Assembly: GCF_014646655.1 (NCBI RefSeq)
Contig: NZ_BMNR01000008.1
Span: forward strand, 66,719-130,718
Length of the DNA stretch: 64,000 nucleotides
Source of the DNA: Yeosuana aromativorans
Lineage (GTDB): Bacteria > Bacteroidota > Bacteroidia > Flavobacteriales > Flavobacteriaceae
Direction: 5' to 3'
Shown piece after piece: positions 54,062 through 63,708 of this stretch. Position numbers and translations under genes: made by a program. The number at the start of each line of letters is the position of its first letter. The first letter of the stretch is position 1. The notes below the pieces were generated by a model that saw only the letters and a program-made list of their open reading frames with translations, searched no databases and was not told the origin of the DNA.

Positions 54062-57000
54062 GTTTCTCTATTTTTTCCACAGATTTATTGAGCAGATTGG
54101 AATGTACCGTCAATTTATATATGTAAACCCCTTTTCCAATCTTATCTCCAAAATCATCCCGTCCGTCCCAGATAATATCCCTAGAAAGCGAACTGTTGGT
54201 GATACCACCTCCAGAGGTTTGTCCATTTAAGGTTCTAACCAACTTTCCAGAGACTGTAAATATCTGTATAGAAACGTCTAAAGGGTCTGAACTATTGTGG
54301 TTAAACCAAAATTCTGTATAATTTACAAAGGGATTGGGATAATTTAAAACATTGTTTATCACTAATTCCTGGTCTTTATCATATACAACAAACTGAATTT
54401 CAGCAGTTGATGAATTATTGTAAACATCCCAAGCTTTTAGGGTCAATGTGTGAAGGCCAGGAGCTAAATCCCTAAACGGGAAGGTCACCACGCCTTTTTG
54501 ATAATTATCCAACTCCGTTTGGTAGTAATCATTTAATATGTATGGATTGGTTTCGTCACCATCAATAATTGCCACAATATCATGACCGATGCCACTTGCA
54601 GTATTAATTCCATTGGCGTCTTCCAATTTTACCAACAGTGTTGGCGATTCATTGGTTATGCCTCCAGATACAAAATTTTCATCATTCATATATAATGAAA
54701 TAACGGGTCCAACATCGTCTGTTTCTGCATTTTCATTAACGCCACCAATCTTTACAGTATTAAGGCTCGCCCCTGTTTGATCTTCAAGAGCATCCCCTTT
54801 TTCAGCATAAAAACTCACTTTACCAAATCCTACAGGAATACCAATATCCTTGGGCACCACAAATTCAAATTCAAAAGCCCCATTTGTGACAGAGGCCTGT
54901 CCTCTAAAAATAATTTCCCCTAGTGTTGTAAAATCTAATTTTATTAGCTGACCATTAGAATCCCTAGTACCATCGTTTGCCAATGTTTGCCTCTCTATTT
55001 GCTTATCATAAATTGTTGTTGACAGTGCTCCGTTATAATTACTTAACACATTTCCATTGATATCTGTGACTTCTCCAGCCAATTTTATATGACTGAGTGC
55101 CTTTAAGGTATCTGTAGCTTGCCCTATGGGAACATCATTAATTTTTGTCAACCTAATATTGGATTTTGGAAATGCCAATTTCATAGCTGGATCTCCTATA
55201 AAAAACACCAAACGCCTCTGACTGATACCAGAAATTGCAGGGTCAGTTTTTGCAAGTCTTAACGCTTCTGCCATAGAAGGATACTCGTAATCTTGATAAT
55301 TGTCATTTGGATTATATGAAAACAAATACTGTCCTAATATATTATTGAAGGAAATGCCCGTTGTGACAAAAATTTGCCGGGTTGTGGTTATTAAACCAAT
55401 GGCACCAGCTTGTTTGTTCCAATAGGTAAATTCCCCTGCGGTTTGCCTTAATGGATTATCAAATCTTGTAAATTCACAGGTAACCGTTACAAAACAATTG
55501 AGCCTGTTGAAATTTCTGAAGTTTTGAATATTGGGCTTTAACAAAATACGTTCACTTGCCAATCCATCTTCACCTCCATGTCCAAAATAATTGATTACCA
55601 AGGTTCCTTTATCAATAGCATTGGCAATTGCTTCTGTAACTTGAGGATATTTGTTTCCACCAGCAGAGGACTCTTGCTTATAGGCATCAGAATGAATTTT
55701 AATGACATTCATGAACGGCTTGGATTGCGTTACGAGATTACCCACATTATCTGTAGTTTGTTCTAAAATACCTTCCCAATCACGATCTACATCATCAGAA
55801 ACCACAACAAAATTGTTTCGCCAACTACCATAAGACTCCTTGGTGTAATAAGATGCTATCTTATCAACCAATTCCTTGGCGCGTTGCGGTGTGTCTGCTA
55901 AAATCCGTCCAACTGCAATATCCAACTTATCACTGTTGGCCATGGCTCCCTCATTAGTATCCATCATACCATAAAAATCATCAGACACAAAAGAATTGGT
56001 CAAACTAAAACTATTATAGGCATGCCATGACGGCACTATATTGGTATTATTTTGAATTCTGTCTTTATAATCAAACGAACCATCTCCAAAGAGGCAGACA
56101 TATTTTATTCTTTTTTCAGGAGTACTGGCATTATCATAAACATATTTAATCAAATTACGAATAGCGCCAACATCTTGGTTACCGGTACTAAACTCGTTGT
56201 AAATTTCATTTAATCCAACAACCTTGACATTCAAGTCATATTGGTTTCTATCAATTTGCGCCAATCGTTCAGCTTCATTCAACATATTGTTTGGTGCCAC
56301 AATGATATAATCCACATCTTGAAATTGTCCTTGATCATTTAAAAAAATAGTTCCTTTTATATTTTGATTGTCAACAGAAGTGTTAGAATCTTTTTTTGGC
56401 TCATAATAATCTGATGATGTCATAGCCACATAGTCTCGCAACGTTCCAAGTTGAGCCGTAAAACTAAAATTTGCCTGACTATCTGCATTGACCGCATTTG
56501 TAACATTATAGATATCTGTAACATCCCAAACTTCAGATAACTTTGAAGCATTGGTGATAATATACTCACCAATACCCGAACTTAAGGCAGCATCATTATT
56601 TTTAAATTGAAATTGATTGCCCAGAAAATTCAAGGCTTTAGTTCCTTCTACAGAAATATAATCCAAATAGCCTAAAGCACTCGGGTTTCCTAAATTATCA
56701 AAATTAAGATTTACGTCGATTTTTGATGAACTGACATTGACATCTCCAACAAAAGAAGCACCATTTGCCATAATGGGTTCTGTAGCACCAGCCATTGACA
56801 AATTACTTACAGCATTGCCATTTACAGAAACCTGCATAGCACTTTGACTAGAAGAAGCCACAGCAACATAAACTTTTAAACTGACAGGCTGCGTTGTTAC
56901 CAACCCGGGAAAATCAAATGAAAACGTTTTATTGTTTTCAATATCAAATCGATCACCAAACCAACGCCTACCCTCTGAAGCAATGTTGTATTCATCAACC

Positions 57001-57932
57001 TCATGAAACTTGTAATCTTGGTAGGTATTAAAGACCTTATCAACCGTTCCTGTTGGCTGCAAAAACGGCTGAATACGTTTGCCCAATCCTGAACTCACAT
57101 TGATAAAATAATAGGTCTTATCAGTGTAACAATTAATATTGGTATTGCTTTCAGGTTGATATCCTTTGGGGCCTTTGGCATAAAATAGTATGTAATCTTC
57201 ATTATTAAAAACCCCATCATCTTCTCCAACAACCTTTATAGCATTTTCCTGAATATCTATTGGATATGGCTCACTATTGGAATACGGTATCATACCACCA
57301 CCATTTCCGTATAGTTTAATTGTTCTGGGATCCAGACTGTTGACATTGACTCCCAATTGTTGCAAGAAACCTTTGGATAATTTAAATACTCCAGTAGTAT
57401 CCACATAAAAACGATACCACTCTCCTGAGCTCAAAACCGAATTTGTTACACCTAACAATTTACTTGCTTTTCCTAGCGCAGCTCTGCTGCTTGATGATAC
57501 TATTGTGTAATTTAAAGTAAATGAAGTGATTTTTTTAAAACCTCCATTATCATCCTTAATGATGGGCGATACTTGAAACAATGCAAAATGCTCATTTCTT
57601 GAAATGGAGTTCTTTAAACTGAAGCTTAACTTACTTGGTATGTTATCGGTTTTTAAATCCTTTAACTCATTTTTTGCAATAGTAGCGTATGTAACATTAC
57701 TTACTGCTGCATTAGCCTCATCAACAAAACCACTAATTTTCCATTGGTCAATAAATTGTAGACCATCAAGAAGATCATAGCTAAAATTATCTTTATTAAA
57801 AGCAGGAACGGTTATGTTATAACTTCCCGTTGACATGGTTTGGGAACCTTCCCAAATAATGTCATATCTTTTTTGTTGTGAAAAGACTAAAAACGTGATA
57901 AAAAAAGTAAAAAGTAAAAATCTCTCTTTCAT
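54048..57932 (-). CDS. porU: T9SS sortase PorU
   Basis: A 1294-residue exported C25 (gingipain-type) cysteine peptidase. The catalytic His785 is in INYFGHGGEDG and Cys819 in VTVTCEFTRFD. The signal peptide is 1-18, a long N-terminal beta-rich region precedes the peptidase, and a C-terminal type IX-like domain follows (NYPNPFVNYTEFWFNH, SGKLVRTL, GVYIYKLTV). PorU removes the sorting domain of type IX cargo and links the protein to surface lipopolysaccharide, together with PorV. The porU-porV order and the divergent gldJ are the conserved Bacteroidetes arrangement. Confidence 0.96.
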   Translation of the reverse strand: MKERFLLFTFFITFLVFSQQKRYDIIWEGSQTMSTGSYNITVPAFNKDNFSYDLLDGLQFIDQWKISGFVDEANAAVSNVTYATIAKNELKDLKTDNIPSKLSFSLKNSISRNEHFALFQVSPIIKDDNGGFKKITSFTLNYTIVSSSSRAALGKASKLLGVTNSVLSSGEWYRFYVDTTGVFKLSKGFLQQLGVNVNSLDPRTIKLYGNGGGMIPYSNSEPYPIDIQENAIKVVGEDDGVFNNEDYILFYAKGPKGYQPESNTNINCYTDKTYYFINVSSGLGKRIQPFLQPTGTVDKVFNTYQDYKFHEVDEYNIASEGRRWFGDRFDIENNKTFSFDFPGLVTTQPVSLKVYVAVASSSQSAMQVSVNGNAVSNLSMAGATEPIMANGASFVGDVNVSSSKIDVNLNFDNLGNPSALGYLDYISVEGTKALNFLGNQFQFKNNDAALSSGIGEYIITNASKLSEVWDVTDIYNVTNAVNADSQANFSFTAQLGTLRDYVAMTSSDYYEPKKDSNTSVDNQNIKGTIFLNDQGQFQDVDYIIVAPNNMLNEAERLAQIDRNQYDLNVKVVGLNEIYNEFSTGNQDVGAIRNLIKYVYDNASTPEKRIKYVCLFGDGSFDYKDRIQNNTNIVPSWHAYNSFSLTNSFVSDDFYGMMDTNEGAMANSDKLDIAVGRILADTPQRAKELVDKIASYYTKESYGSWRNNFVVVSDDVDRDWEGILEQTTDNVGNLVTQSKPFMNVIKIHSDAYKQESSAGGNKYPQVTEAIANAIDKGTLVINYFGHGGEDGLASERILLKPNIQNFRNFNRLNCFVTVTCEFTRFDNPLRQTAGEFTYWNKQAGAIGLITTTRQIFVTTGISFNNILGQYLFSYNPNDNYQDYEYPSMAEALRLAKTDPAISGISQRRLVFFIGDPAMKLAFPKSNIRLTKINDVPIGQATDTLKALSHIKLAGEVTDINGNVLSNYNGALSTTIYDKQIERQTLANDGTRDSNGQLIKLDFTTLGEIIFRGQASVTNGAFEFEFVVPKDIGIPVGFGKVSFYAEKGDALEDQTGASLNTVKIGGVNENAETDDVGPVISLYMNDENFVSGGITNESPTLLVKLEDANGINTASGIGHDIVAIIDGDETNPYILNDYYQTELDNYQKGVVTFPFRDLAPGLHTLTLKAWDVYNNSSTAEIQFVVYDKDQELVINNVLNYPNPFVNYTEFWFNHNSSDPLDVSIQIFTVSGKLVRTLNGQTSGGGITNSSLSRDIIWDGRDDFGDKIGKGVYIYKLTVHSNLLNKSVEKIEKLVIL

Positions 57933-57995
57933 TGCTAGATTAACGTCATTAATGCCCTGTTATTATTAAAAAAACAACAATTTTAAAAACCGTTT

Positions 57996-58003
57996 CAAAA
58001 ATA
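57996..58003 (-). promoter_or_regulatory. -7 promoter element of porU
   Basis: TATTTTTG on the minus strand. A TTTG lies 14 bases further upstream, shorter than usual. The leader is about 58 bases. Confidence 0.5.
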
Positions 58004-58132
58004 CAATAATATTTTACCAAAATAAGCGTTATCACAACACAAAACAACATCAAAAAACATCAAAAACATCGTTGTAATGTTAAAAAAATAGGGTGAAATG
58101 CATATTTTTTTGATGAAAATGTGAAAAATCGC

Positions 58133-58162
58133 TTGCAGTATTCGGTTTAATTCTTATATTGC
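58133..58162 (+). promoter_or_regulatory. Promoter of gldJ
   Basis: TTG (58133-58135), 19 bases, TATATTGC (58155-58162), about 31 bases before the ATG. Upstream, ACATC occurs three times at 10- and 9-base spacing (58047, 58057, 58066). Confidence 0.5.
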
Positions 58163-58193
58163 AGCACCAAAACGAATTAGCTTACTTAAACCT

Positions 58194-59891
58194 ATGGATA
58201 TGAAAAAAGTAGTAGCATTCAAGACTTTGTTAGTCCTGACGTTATCTTTAGCCACAATAAGTTGTAAAAAATCAACGAGTTCTAAGAACAGTTCTAGAGC
58301 TACAGGGTGGCAAATAAATGACCGAGAAGGTGGTTTCCAATACAACACCGACTTTAAAGAACAGGAAACGGCTCCTGGATTGGTTTTTATAGAAGGAGGA
58401 ACATTCACTAAAGGCCGTGTTCAAGATGATGTCATGCATGATTGGAACAATACACCAACGCAGCAACATGTTCAATCGTTCTATATGGACGAAACTGAAG
58501 TTACCAATATGATGTATCTTGAATACCTTGATTGGATTAAACGTGTTTATCCACCTACAGACGAAAATTTTAGAGCTATCTATAACGGAGCCTTACCAGA
58601 TACCTTGGTTTGGAGAAACCGTTTAGGTTATAATGAAGTTATGACCGAAAACTATTTACGTCATCCAGGTTATGCAGAATATCCTGTAGTTGGTGTTAGT
58701 TGGATTCAAGCAGTTGAATTTGCAAACTGGAGGTCAGACCGTGTTAATGAGCTTAATTTAGAAAAAGCTGGCTACTTAGAAAGAGGCGCCAGAATAACCG
58801 AGGTTACTGCTGATTCCAATTTCAATACAGATACTTACATAAGTGCCCCTACATTAACATATGGTGGTAATGAAGAAATCATTAATCCAGATGGCAGAGG
58901 CAGAAGAAATGTTCAAGTGGATGCAGATGGCAATGAAACCAATCTCTATGCAACCCGTGAAACTGGCATCATTTCGCCAAAATATAGACTCCCAACTGAA
59001 ACAGAATGGGAATATGCGGCGTTAGGTTTATCAGAAATCCGTAGTTACAACTTATATCGCGGTCGTAAAAAATACCCATGGGACGGACAATATACTCGTT
59101 CTGGAAAACGAAAAACCCGCGGTGATCAATTAGCTAACTTTAAACAAGGTGAAGGTGATTACGGTGGAATTGCCGGTTGGTCTGACGATGGAGCCGATAT
59201 TACAAACAAGGTTAAATCGTACGCCCCAAATGACTATGGCCTTTATGATATGGCCGGAAATGTTGCCGAATGGGTAGCTGACGTATACAGACCAATCATT
59301 GATGATGAGTTTAACGATTTCAACTACTACCGAGGCAATGTGTACACCAAAAACGCCATTAATGATGACGGTACTGTTAAAATTGTAACACCAGAGGATA
59401 TTGTTTATGACACTTTATCAAACGGAAAATTGATTGCAAGAAACTTACCTGGTGAAATATTGCAAGTACCAGTAGATGAAAACGAAACCTATCTGAGAAC
59501 AAATTTTGATAGGAGTAATGAAATCAACTTTAGAGATGGTGACAGACGTTCATCACGTAAATTTGATATGGGTTTCAATGATGAAGAAACTAATGGAACT
59601 AAAAAAGAATCTGAAACCAGTGAAATGTATAATTCACCAAAAAACATTGTCACACGGGATTCTTTAGGTAACCTTATAAGAGAATACGACAAGAGCAACA
59701 ATAGAACATCTTTGATAAACGATAAAGTAAGAGTTTACAAAGGAGGCTCATGGAAAGACAGAGAATATTGGTTAGACCCAGCTCAAAGACGTTATTTCCC
59801 ACAAGATATGGCAACAGACTATATAGGTTTTAGATGTGCCATGTCTAGAGTAGGTTCAAAATCCAAATTAAAGAACAAAACCAAAGGTTAA
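58194..59891 (+). CDS. gldJ: Gliding-motility lipoprotein GldJ
   Basis: 565 residues with lipobox Cys24 (LATISC). It has a formylglycine-generating-enzyme/SUMF1-like fold: FIEGGTFTKGR, MDETEVTNMMYLEYLDW, GVSWIQAVEFANW, RLPTETEWEYAA, YDMAGNVAEWVAD and GFRCAMSRV. The catalytic Cys pair of true FGE enzymes is not apparent, in line with a structural role. GldJ is needed for gliding and for stability of the type IX motor complex. It is divergent from porU-porV and followed by a terminator. The ATG at 58200 is an equally possible start. Confidence 0.95.
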   Translation: MDMKKVVAFKTLLVLTLSLATISCKKSTSSKNSSRATGWQINDREGGFQYNTDFKEQETAPGLVFIEGGTFTKGRVQDDVMHDWNNTPTQQHVQSFYMDETEVTNMMYLEYLDWIKRVYPPTDENFRAIYNGALPDTLVWRNRLGYNEVMTENYLRHPGYAEYPVVGVSWIQAVEFANWRSDRVNELNLEKAGYLERGARITEVTADSNFNTDTYISAPTLTYGGNEEIINPDGRGRRNVQVDADGNETNLYATRETGIISPKYRLPTETEWEYAALGLSEIRSYNLYRGRKKYPWDGQYTRSGKRKTRGDQLANFKQGEGDYGGIAGWSDDGADITNKVKSYAPNDYGLYDMAGNVAEWVADVYRPIIDDEFNDFNYYRGNVYTKNAINDDGTVKIVTPEDIVYDTLSNGKLIARNLPGEILQVPVDENETYLRTNFDRSNEINFRDGDRRSSRKFDMGFNDEETNGTKKESETSEMYNSPKNIVTRDSLGNLIREYDKSNNRTSLINDKVRVYKGGSWKDREYWLDPAQRRYFPQDMATDYIGFRCAMSRVGSKSKLKNKTKG

Positions 59892-59911
59892 TCTTTAAAT
59901 AATAAATTCAA

Positions 59912-59944
59912 AAAAGTCTTAGCTTCCGTTAAGACTTTTTTTTT
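59912..59944 (+). terminator. Terminator of gldJ
   Basis: AAAGTCTTA and TAAGACTTT form a perfect 9-bp stem around an 8-base loop, then an unbroken run of T. Confidence 0.87.
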
Positions 59945-59985
59945 ACTTTTAATTTCAGAAAGCACCTTTTAAAAAGCCTTAGTAA

Positions 59986-61269
59986 ATGAAAATAGACAAA
60001 CTCCATTCCCTTTTTTTAACATGTCAAGGCGCATCAACCGATACACGTAAAATCATAAAGGGTGATATGTTTTTTGCCTTGAAAGGCGACTCTTTTGATG
60101 GGAACACTTTTGCGCAACAAGCTTTAGACCATGGTGCCAAATATGTTATTATTGATGATAATAATTATGCACATTTGCCACAAACCATTTTGGTTGACGA
60201 CGTTTTAAAAACTCTTCAAGAACTGGCTACATTTCACAGATTATATTTGAAAACCCCAATTATAGCATTAACCGGTAGCAACGGAAAAACAACCACCAAA
60301 GAACTCATCAACGCTGCCCTATCTCAAAAATACAATACAACGGCAACCGTTGGCAATTTAAATAACCATATCGGGGTTCCTTTAACGTTACTTTCAATAA
60401 CATCAGATACCGAAATTGGTATTGTTGAAATGGGTGCCAATCACCAAAAAGAAATTGAGTTTTTAAGTAACTTAGCCCTTCCTGACTATGGTTTAATAAC
60501 CAATTTTGGCAAAGCACATTTAGAAGGATTTGGTGGTGTTGAAGGTGTTATTAAAGGAAAATCAGAGCTTTATTCTCATTTAATAACTAATGATAAACTT
60601 ATTTTTATCAATAAACTTGACCCAATCCAGGTTGATAAAACAAAACAAGCTAAAACCTACTCCTTCGGCAATAAAGATTCAAATTGTGATGTACAAATTG
60701 ATTTCATTGAGGCCCAACCCAATGTGTCTGTTTTATACCATAAACTGACTTTAAAAAGCCAATTGATTGGTGAATATAATTTCACAAATATTGCTGCAGC
60801 TATTGCCATTGCCGACTACTTTAAAGTTGATAATACTTTAATTAAAAAAGCGATTGAGAACTATATTCCGTCAAACAATCGGTCTCAAGTTTTAGAAAAA
60901 CACACAAACAAAATTGTATTGGATGCTTATAATGCCAACCCAACCAGTATGAAAGCCGCTTTATTGAATTTTGAAAAGCTTCACGATAAAATAAAAGTGG
61001 CGTTTTTGGGTGATATGTTTGAACTGGGCCATGACGCCGAAAAAGAACACCAAAGTATTGTTGACTTGGCTTCCACCTTGCTTTTAGACAAAGTTATTCT
61101 TATTGGCGAAAATTTTTATAAGACCAAAATTGTTTCTCCAAAAGTATTGGTGTTTAAATCCTTTGAGGATTTTAAAACACAATTTAACGTGTCCGACATT
61201 TCAAATACTACCCTTTTAATCAAAGGATCCCGTGGCATGGCCATGGAACGCATACTGGATTTACTTTAA
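59986..61269 (+). CDS. murF: UDP-MurNAc-tripeptide:D-Ala-D-Ala ligase MurF
   Basis: 427 residues. It adds the D-Ala-D-Ala dipeptide in the last cytoplasmic step of peptidoglycan precursor synthesis. The N-terminal substrate domain shows STDTRKIIKGDMFFAL. The P-loop ALTGSNGKTTTKE, the central EMGANHQKEIEFL motif and the C-terminal DAYNANPTSMKAAL are canonical. It follows gldJ in the same direction but after a terminator, so it is probably transcribed separately. A weak TACTTTTA box overlaps the T-run. Confidence 0.96.
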   Translation: MKIDKLHSLFLTCQGASTDTRKIIKGDMFFALKGDSFDGNTFAQQALDHGAKYVIIDDNNYAHLPQTILVDDVLKTLQELATFHRLYLKTPIIALTGSNGKTTTKELINAALSQKYNTTATVGNLNNHIGVPLTLLSITSDTEIGIVEMGANHQKEIEFLSNLALPDYGLITNFGKAHLEGFGGVEGVIKGKSELYSHLITNDKLIFINKLDPIQVDKTKQAKTYSFGNKDSNCDVQIDFIEAQPNVSVLYHKLTLKSQLIGEYNFTNIAAAIAIADYFKVDNTLIKKAIENYIPSNNRSQVLEKHTNKIVLDAYNANPTSMKAALLNFEKLHDKIKVAFLGDMFELGHDAEKEHQSIVDLASTLLLDKVILIGENFYKTKIVSPKVLVFKSFEDFKTQFNVSDISNTTLLIKGSRGMAMERILDLL

Positions 61270-61588
61270 TAAAACAAAAGAGTCTTCATCAATAAAAATC
61301 ATCCAAAATCTTACGATTAGAATTTTGATTTCTTAATCTATTGTTAAAGCAAAAGAAATATTCATATTTCAGCATTACGCTTATTTCAAACCCAATAAGG
61401 TATTTATAAATTGAAAATCAATAACTTAATACGTCGTAAGAAAGATTTCCATTCAACAATTACTCAGTAGAGTTAAAACATGATTTTTTAATTTTTTTTT
61501 ATGATTTGAATATTGATTTTTTAAATAGTTTAGTTCGTCATTTTTTTAAATGTACTTGTGTAGCTATTAACCTTTATCAATATAAATC
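61270..61588 (+). other. Intergenic region murF / NEW3-domain gene
   Basis: 319 bases with no gene found. An imperfect hairpin with AAAAT/ATTTT and AAATC/GATTT pairs near 61297-61332 may end murF. A TACTTGTG stretch about 30 bases before the next ATG is a poor -7 candidate. The rest is AT-rich without clear structure. Confidence 0.4.
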
Positions 61589-62737
61589 ATGTTAGTATAT
61601 ACAAAAAACCTTCCAAAATTATTGTTTAGCTTTTTAGTCTTTACATGTCTGTTCTCAAATGAAACAAATGCACAAAGTGTTTCATTGTACACACCTTTAA
61701 CAAAAATTATAGTTCCTCCGGGACAAGCCATCAACTATTCCATTGATGTTATCAACAACACCAGTTCCATCAAAACATCCAACATTAAATTAGTTGGTTT
61801 ACCTAAAGATTGGAACTACGAACTTAAATCTGGTGGTTGGAATGTAGAACAAGTTGCTACAATGCCAAGAGATAAAGAAAAATTATCCCTAAAAGTTGAT
61901 GTGCCTTTAAAAATAGACAAAGGCACCTATCATTTTAGGGTTTTAGCCGAAGGTTACAGTTCGCTTCCTCTGACTGTCATCGTTTCAAAACAAGGAAGCT
62001 ACCTAACCGAATTCACTTCCAATCAATCTAATATTGAGGGAGCTTCAAATACCACGTTCACCTACAATGCCAATCTAAGAAATGGAACGGCTCAAAGTCA
62101 GGTATATGCGTTAAAAGCCCTTCAACCTACAGGCTGGAATGTTGTTTTTAAAGCCAATGGAAAACAAGTATCTTCTGTAAATATTGATGCCAATCAAACG
62201 CAACGCATTACAATAGAAGTAGATCCATCAGATTACACCGAATCGGGAACTTATAGAATTCCCATTTTAGCAAATGCAGAAAATATTAATGCCCGTTTAG
62301 AACTTGAAACGGTTATAACTGGCACCTATAATATCGCCTTATCAACGCCCACAGGGTTATTGAGCACTGATGTCACCTCTGGCGAACATAAGAAATTAAA
62401 GTTATTGGTTAAGAATACAGGATCAACACCCTTAAACAACATCAAGCTTAAAGCGTTAACTCCTACCAATTGGAATGTTGATTTCAAGCCCAAGGACGTC
62501 AGTCATTTAGATGCTGGAAAAACTGAAGAAGTTGAGGCCACCATTAATGTTGATGGTAAAGCCCTATCTGGCGATTATGAGACTGATCTTGAAGTAAGAG
62601 CCCTGGAGGCATCAACCAAAGAAAAATTCAGAATTACAGTTCATGCATCCGTACTTTCTGGCTGGTTGGGTATTTTGATTATTTTAATGGCGCTGAGCAG
62701 TGTTTATTACCTAGTGCGTAAATATGGAAGACGGTAA
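61589..62737 (+). CDS. Exported NEW3-domain membrane-anchored protein
   Basis: 382 residues. The signal peptide (about 1-29, SNETNAQ) precedes three or so immunoglobulin-like beta domains of the NEW3 (alpha-galactosidase-associated, COG1470) type. Each has a repeated LxPTxWNV strand: GLPKDWNYEL, LQPTGWNVVF and LTPTNWNVDF. One C-terminal membrane helix (about 357-377) ends in RKYGRR. Such proteins often accompany ABC exporters, as here: the ATPase gene begins 2 bases later. It likely stands in the periplasm anchored to the inner membrane. Confidence 0.85.
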   Translation: MLVYTKNLPKLLFSFLVFTCLFSNETNAQSVSLYTPLTKIIVPPGQAINYSIDVINNTSSIKTSNIKLVGLPKDWNYELKSGGWNVEQVATMPRDKEKLSLKVDVPLKIDKGTYHFRVLAEGYSSLPLTVIVSKQGSYLTEFTSNQSNIEGASNTTFTYNANLRNGTAQSQVYALKALQPTGWNVVFKANGKQVSSVNIDANQTQRITIEVDPSDYTESGTYRIPILANAENINARLELETVITGTYNIALSTPTGLLSTDVTSGEHKKLKLLVKNTGSTPLNNIKLKALTPTNWNVDFKPKDVSHLDAGKTEEVEATINVDGKALSGDYETDLEVRALEASTKEKFRITVHASVLSGWLGILIILMALSSVYYLVRKYGRR

Positions 62738-62739
62738 TC

Positions 62740-63708
62740 ATGGAACCAATTATAAAACTCAACAATCTCACCAAGCAATATGGAACATTCAAAGCGGTTG
62801 ATGCTTTGAATCTTGAAATTTACAAAGGAGAGATTTTTGGTCTGTTAGGCCCAAATGGAGCTGGAAAATCTACTACCATTATGATGATGCTGGGGTTGAC
62901 AGAACCACATTTTGGAAGTGCTTTGGTGTGTGGTTATAATGCCACTGAAAACCCTATTGAGGTAAAAAAACGTGTAGGTTACCTACCGGATACTTTGGGT
63001 TTTTATGACAATAGAACCGGTTTGGAAAATCTGCTTTATATAGCTCGGTTAAATGGTATTTCTGAAGATATAGCAATACAAAAAGCTACAGAATTGCTAA
63101 CCAGGGTAGGATTGGAAAAGGATATACACAAAAAAGTGGGAACCTATTCAAGAGGTATGAAACAACGCTTGGGATTGGCAGATGTACTTATTAAAAATCC
63201 TGAAATCATAGTCTTGGATGAGCCCACACTTGGTATTGACCCCAAAGGTGTTCGCAGTTTCTTGAAGTTGATTCATCAATTAAGCAGAGAAGAACAACTT
63301 ACGGTATTGTTGTCATCACATCATCTGCATCAAGTACAACAAGTTTGTGACCGTGTGGGTATTTTTGTAAATGGCAAATTGATTGCCGAAGGCGATATTC
63401 CAACCTTATCAAAAAAACTATTAGATGAAGCACCTTATACTGTTGAAATTAGACTACAGGAAAACCATCAAGAAAATCTGATCGCCATTCAAAATCTTTT
63501 AAAACAAACACAGGATATAAAAAACGTAACCATTGAACAAGATTACCTTTCAATAACCTGTACCAAAGACATCACGGCTTACATAGCAAAAACACTTATC
63601 AATGCTGGTTTTAATTTGGTGCATTTGCATAAAAAAGAATTTGGATTAGATGATATTTACCAACGTTATTTTGAAAATACAGATGAAAACTATAGACAAA
63701 CTGCATAA
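62740..63708 (+). CDS. ABC transporter ATPase (ABC-2 export type)
   Basis: 322 residues. Walker A is GLLGPNGAGKSTTIMM, the signature is YSRGMKQRLGLADVL, Walker B is IIVLDEPTLGIDP, and an SSHHLHQVQQ switch region is present. A 100-residue C-terminal extension is typical of COG1131 exporters. It overlaps the permease gene by 26 bases and is coupled to the NEW3 protein gene, so a three-gene transporter is formed. The cargo is unknown. Confidence 0.93.
   Translation: MEPIIKLNNLTKQYGTFKAVDALNLEIYKGEIFGLLGPNGAGKSTTIMMMLGLTEPHFGSALVCGYNATENPIEVKKRVGYLPDTLGFYDNRTGLENLLYIARLNGISEDIAIQKATELLTRVGLEKDIHKKVGTYSRGMKQRLGLADVLIKNPEIIVLDEPTLGIDPKGVRSFLKLIHQLSREEQLTVLLSSHHLHQVQQVCDRVGIFVNGKLIAEGDIPTLSKKLLDEAPYTVEIRLQENHQENLIAIQNLLKQTQDIKNVTIEQDYLSITCTKDITAYIAKTLINAGFNLVHLHKKEFGLDDIYQRYFENTDENYRQTA

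Noticed and set aside
58194-59891. GldJ as an active formylglycine-generating enzyme
   Set aside because: The fold matches but the catalytic Cys pair is not seen; the GldJ family is structural in gliding.
1400-61588. tRNA, rRNA or known riboswitch genes in intergenic regions
   Set aside because: I read the longer intergenic stretches and saw no cloverleaf or conserved riboswitch core; a covariance-model search would be needed to be certain.
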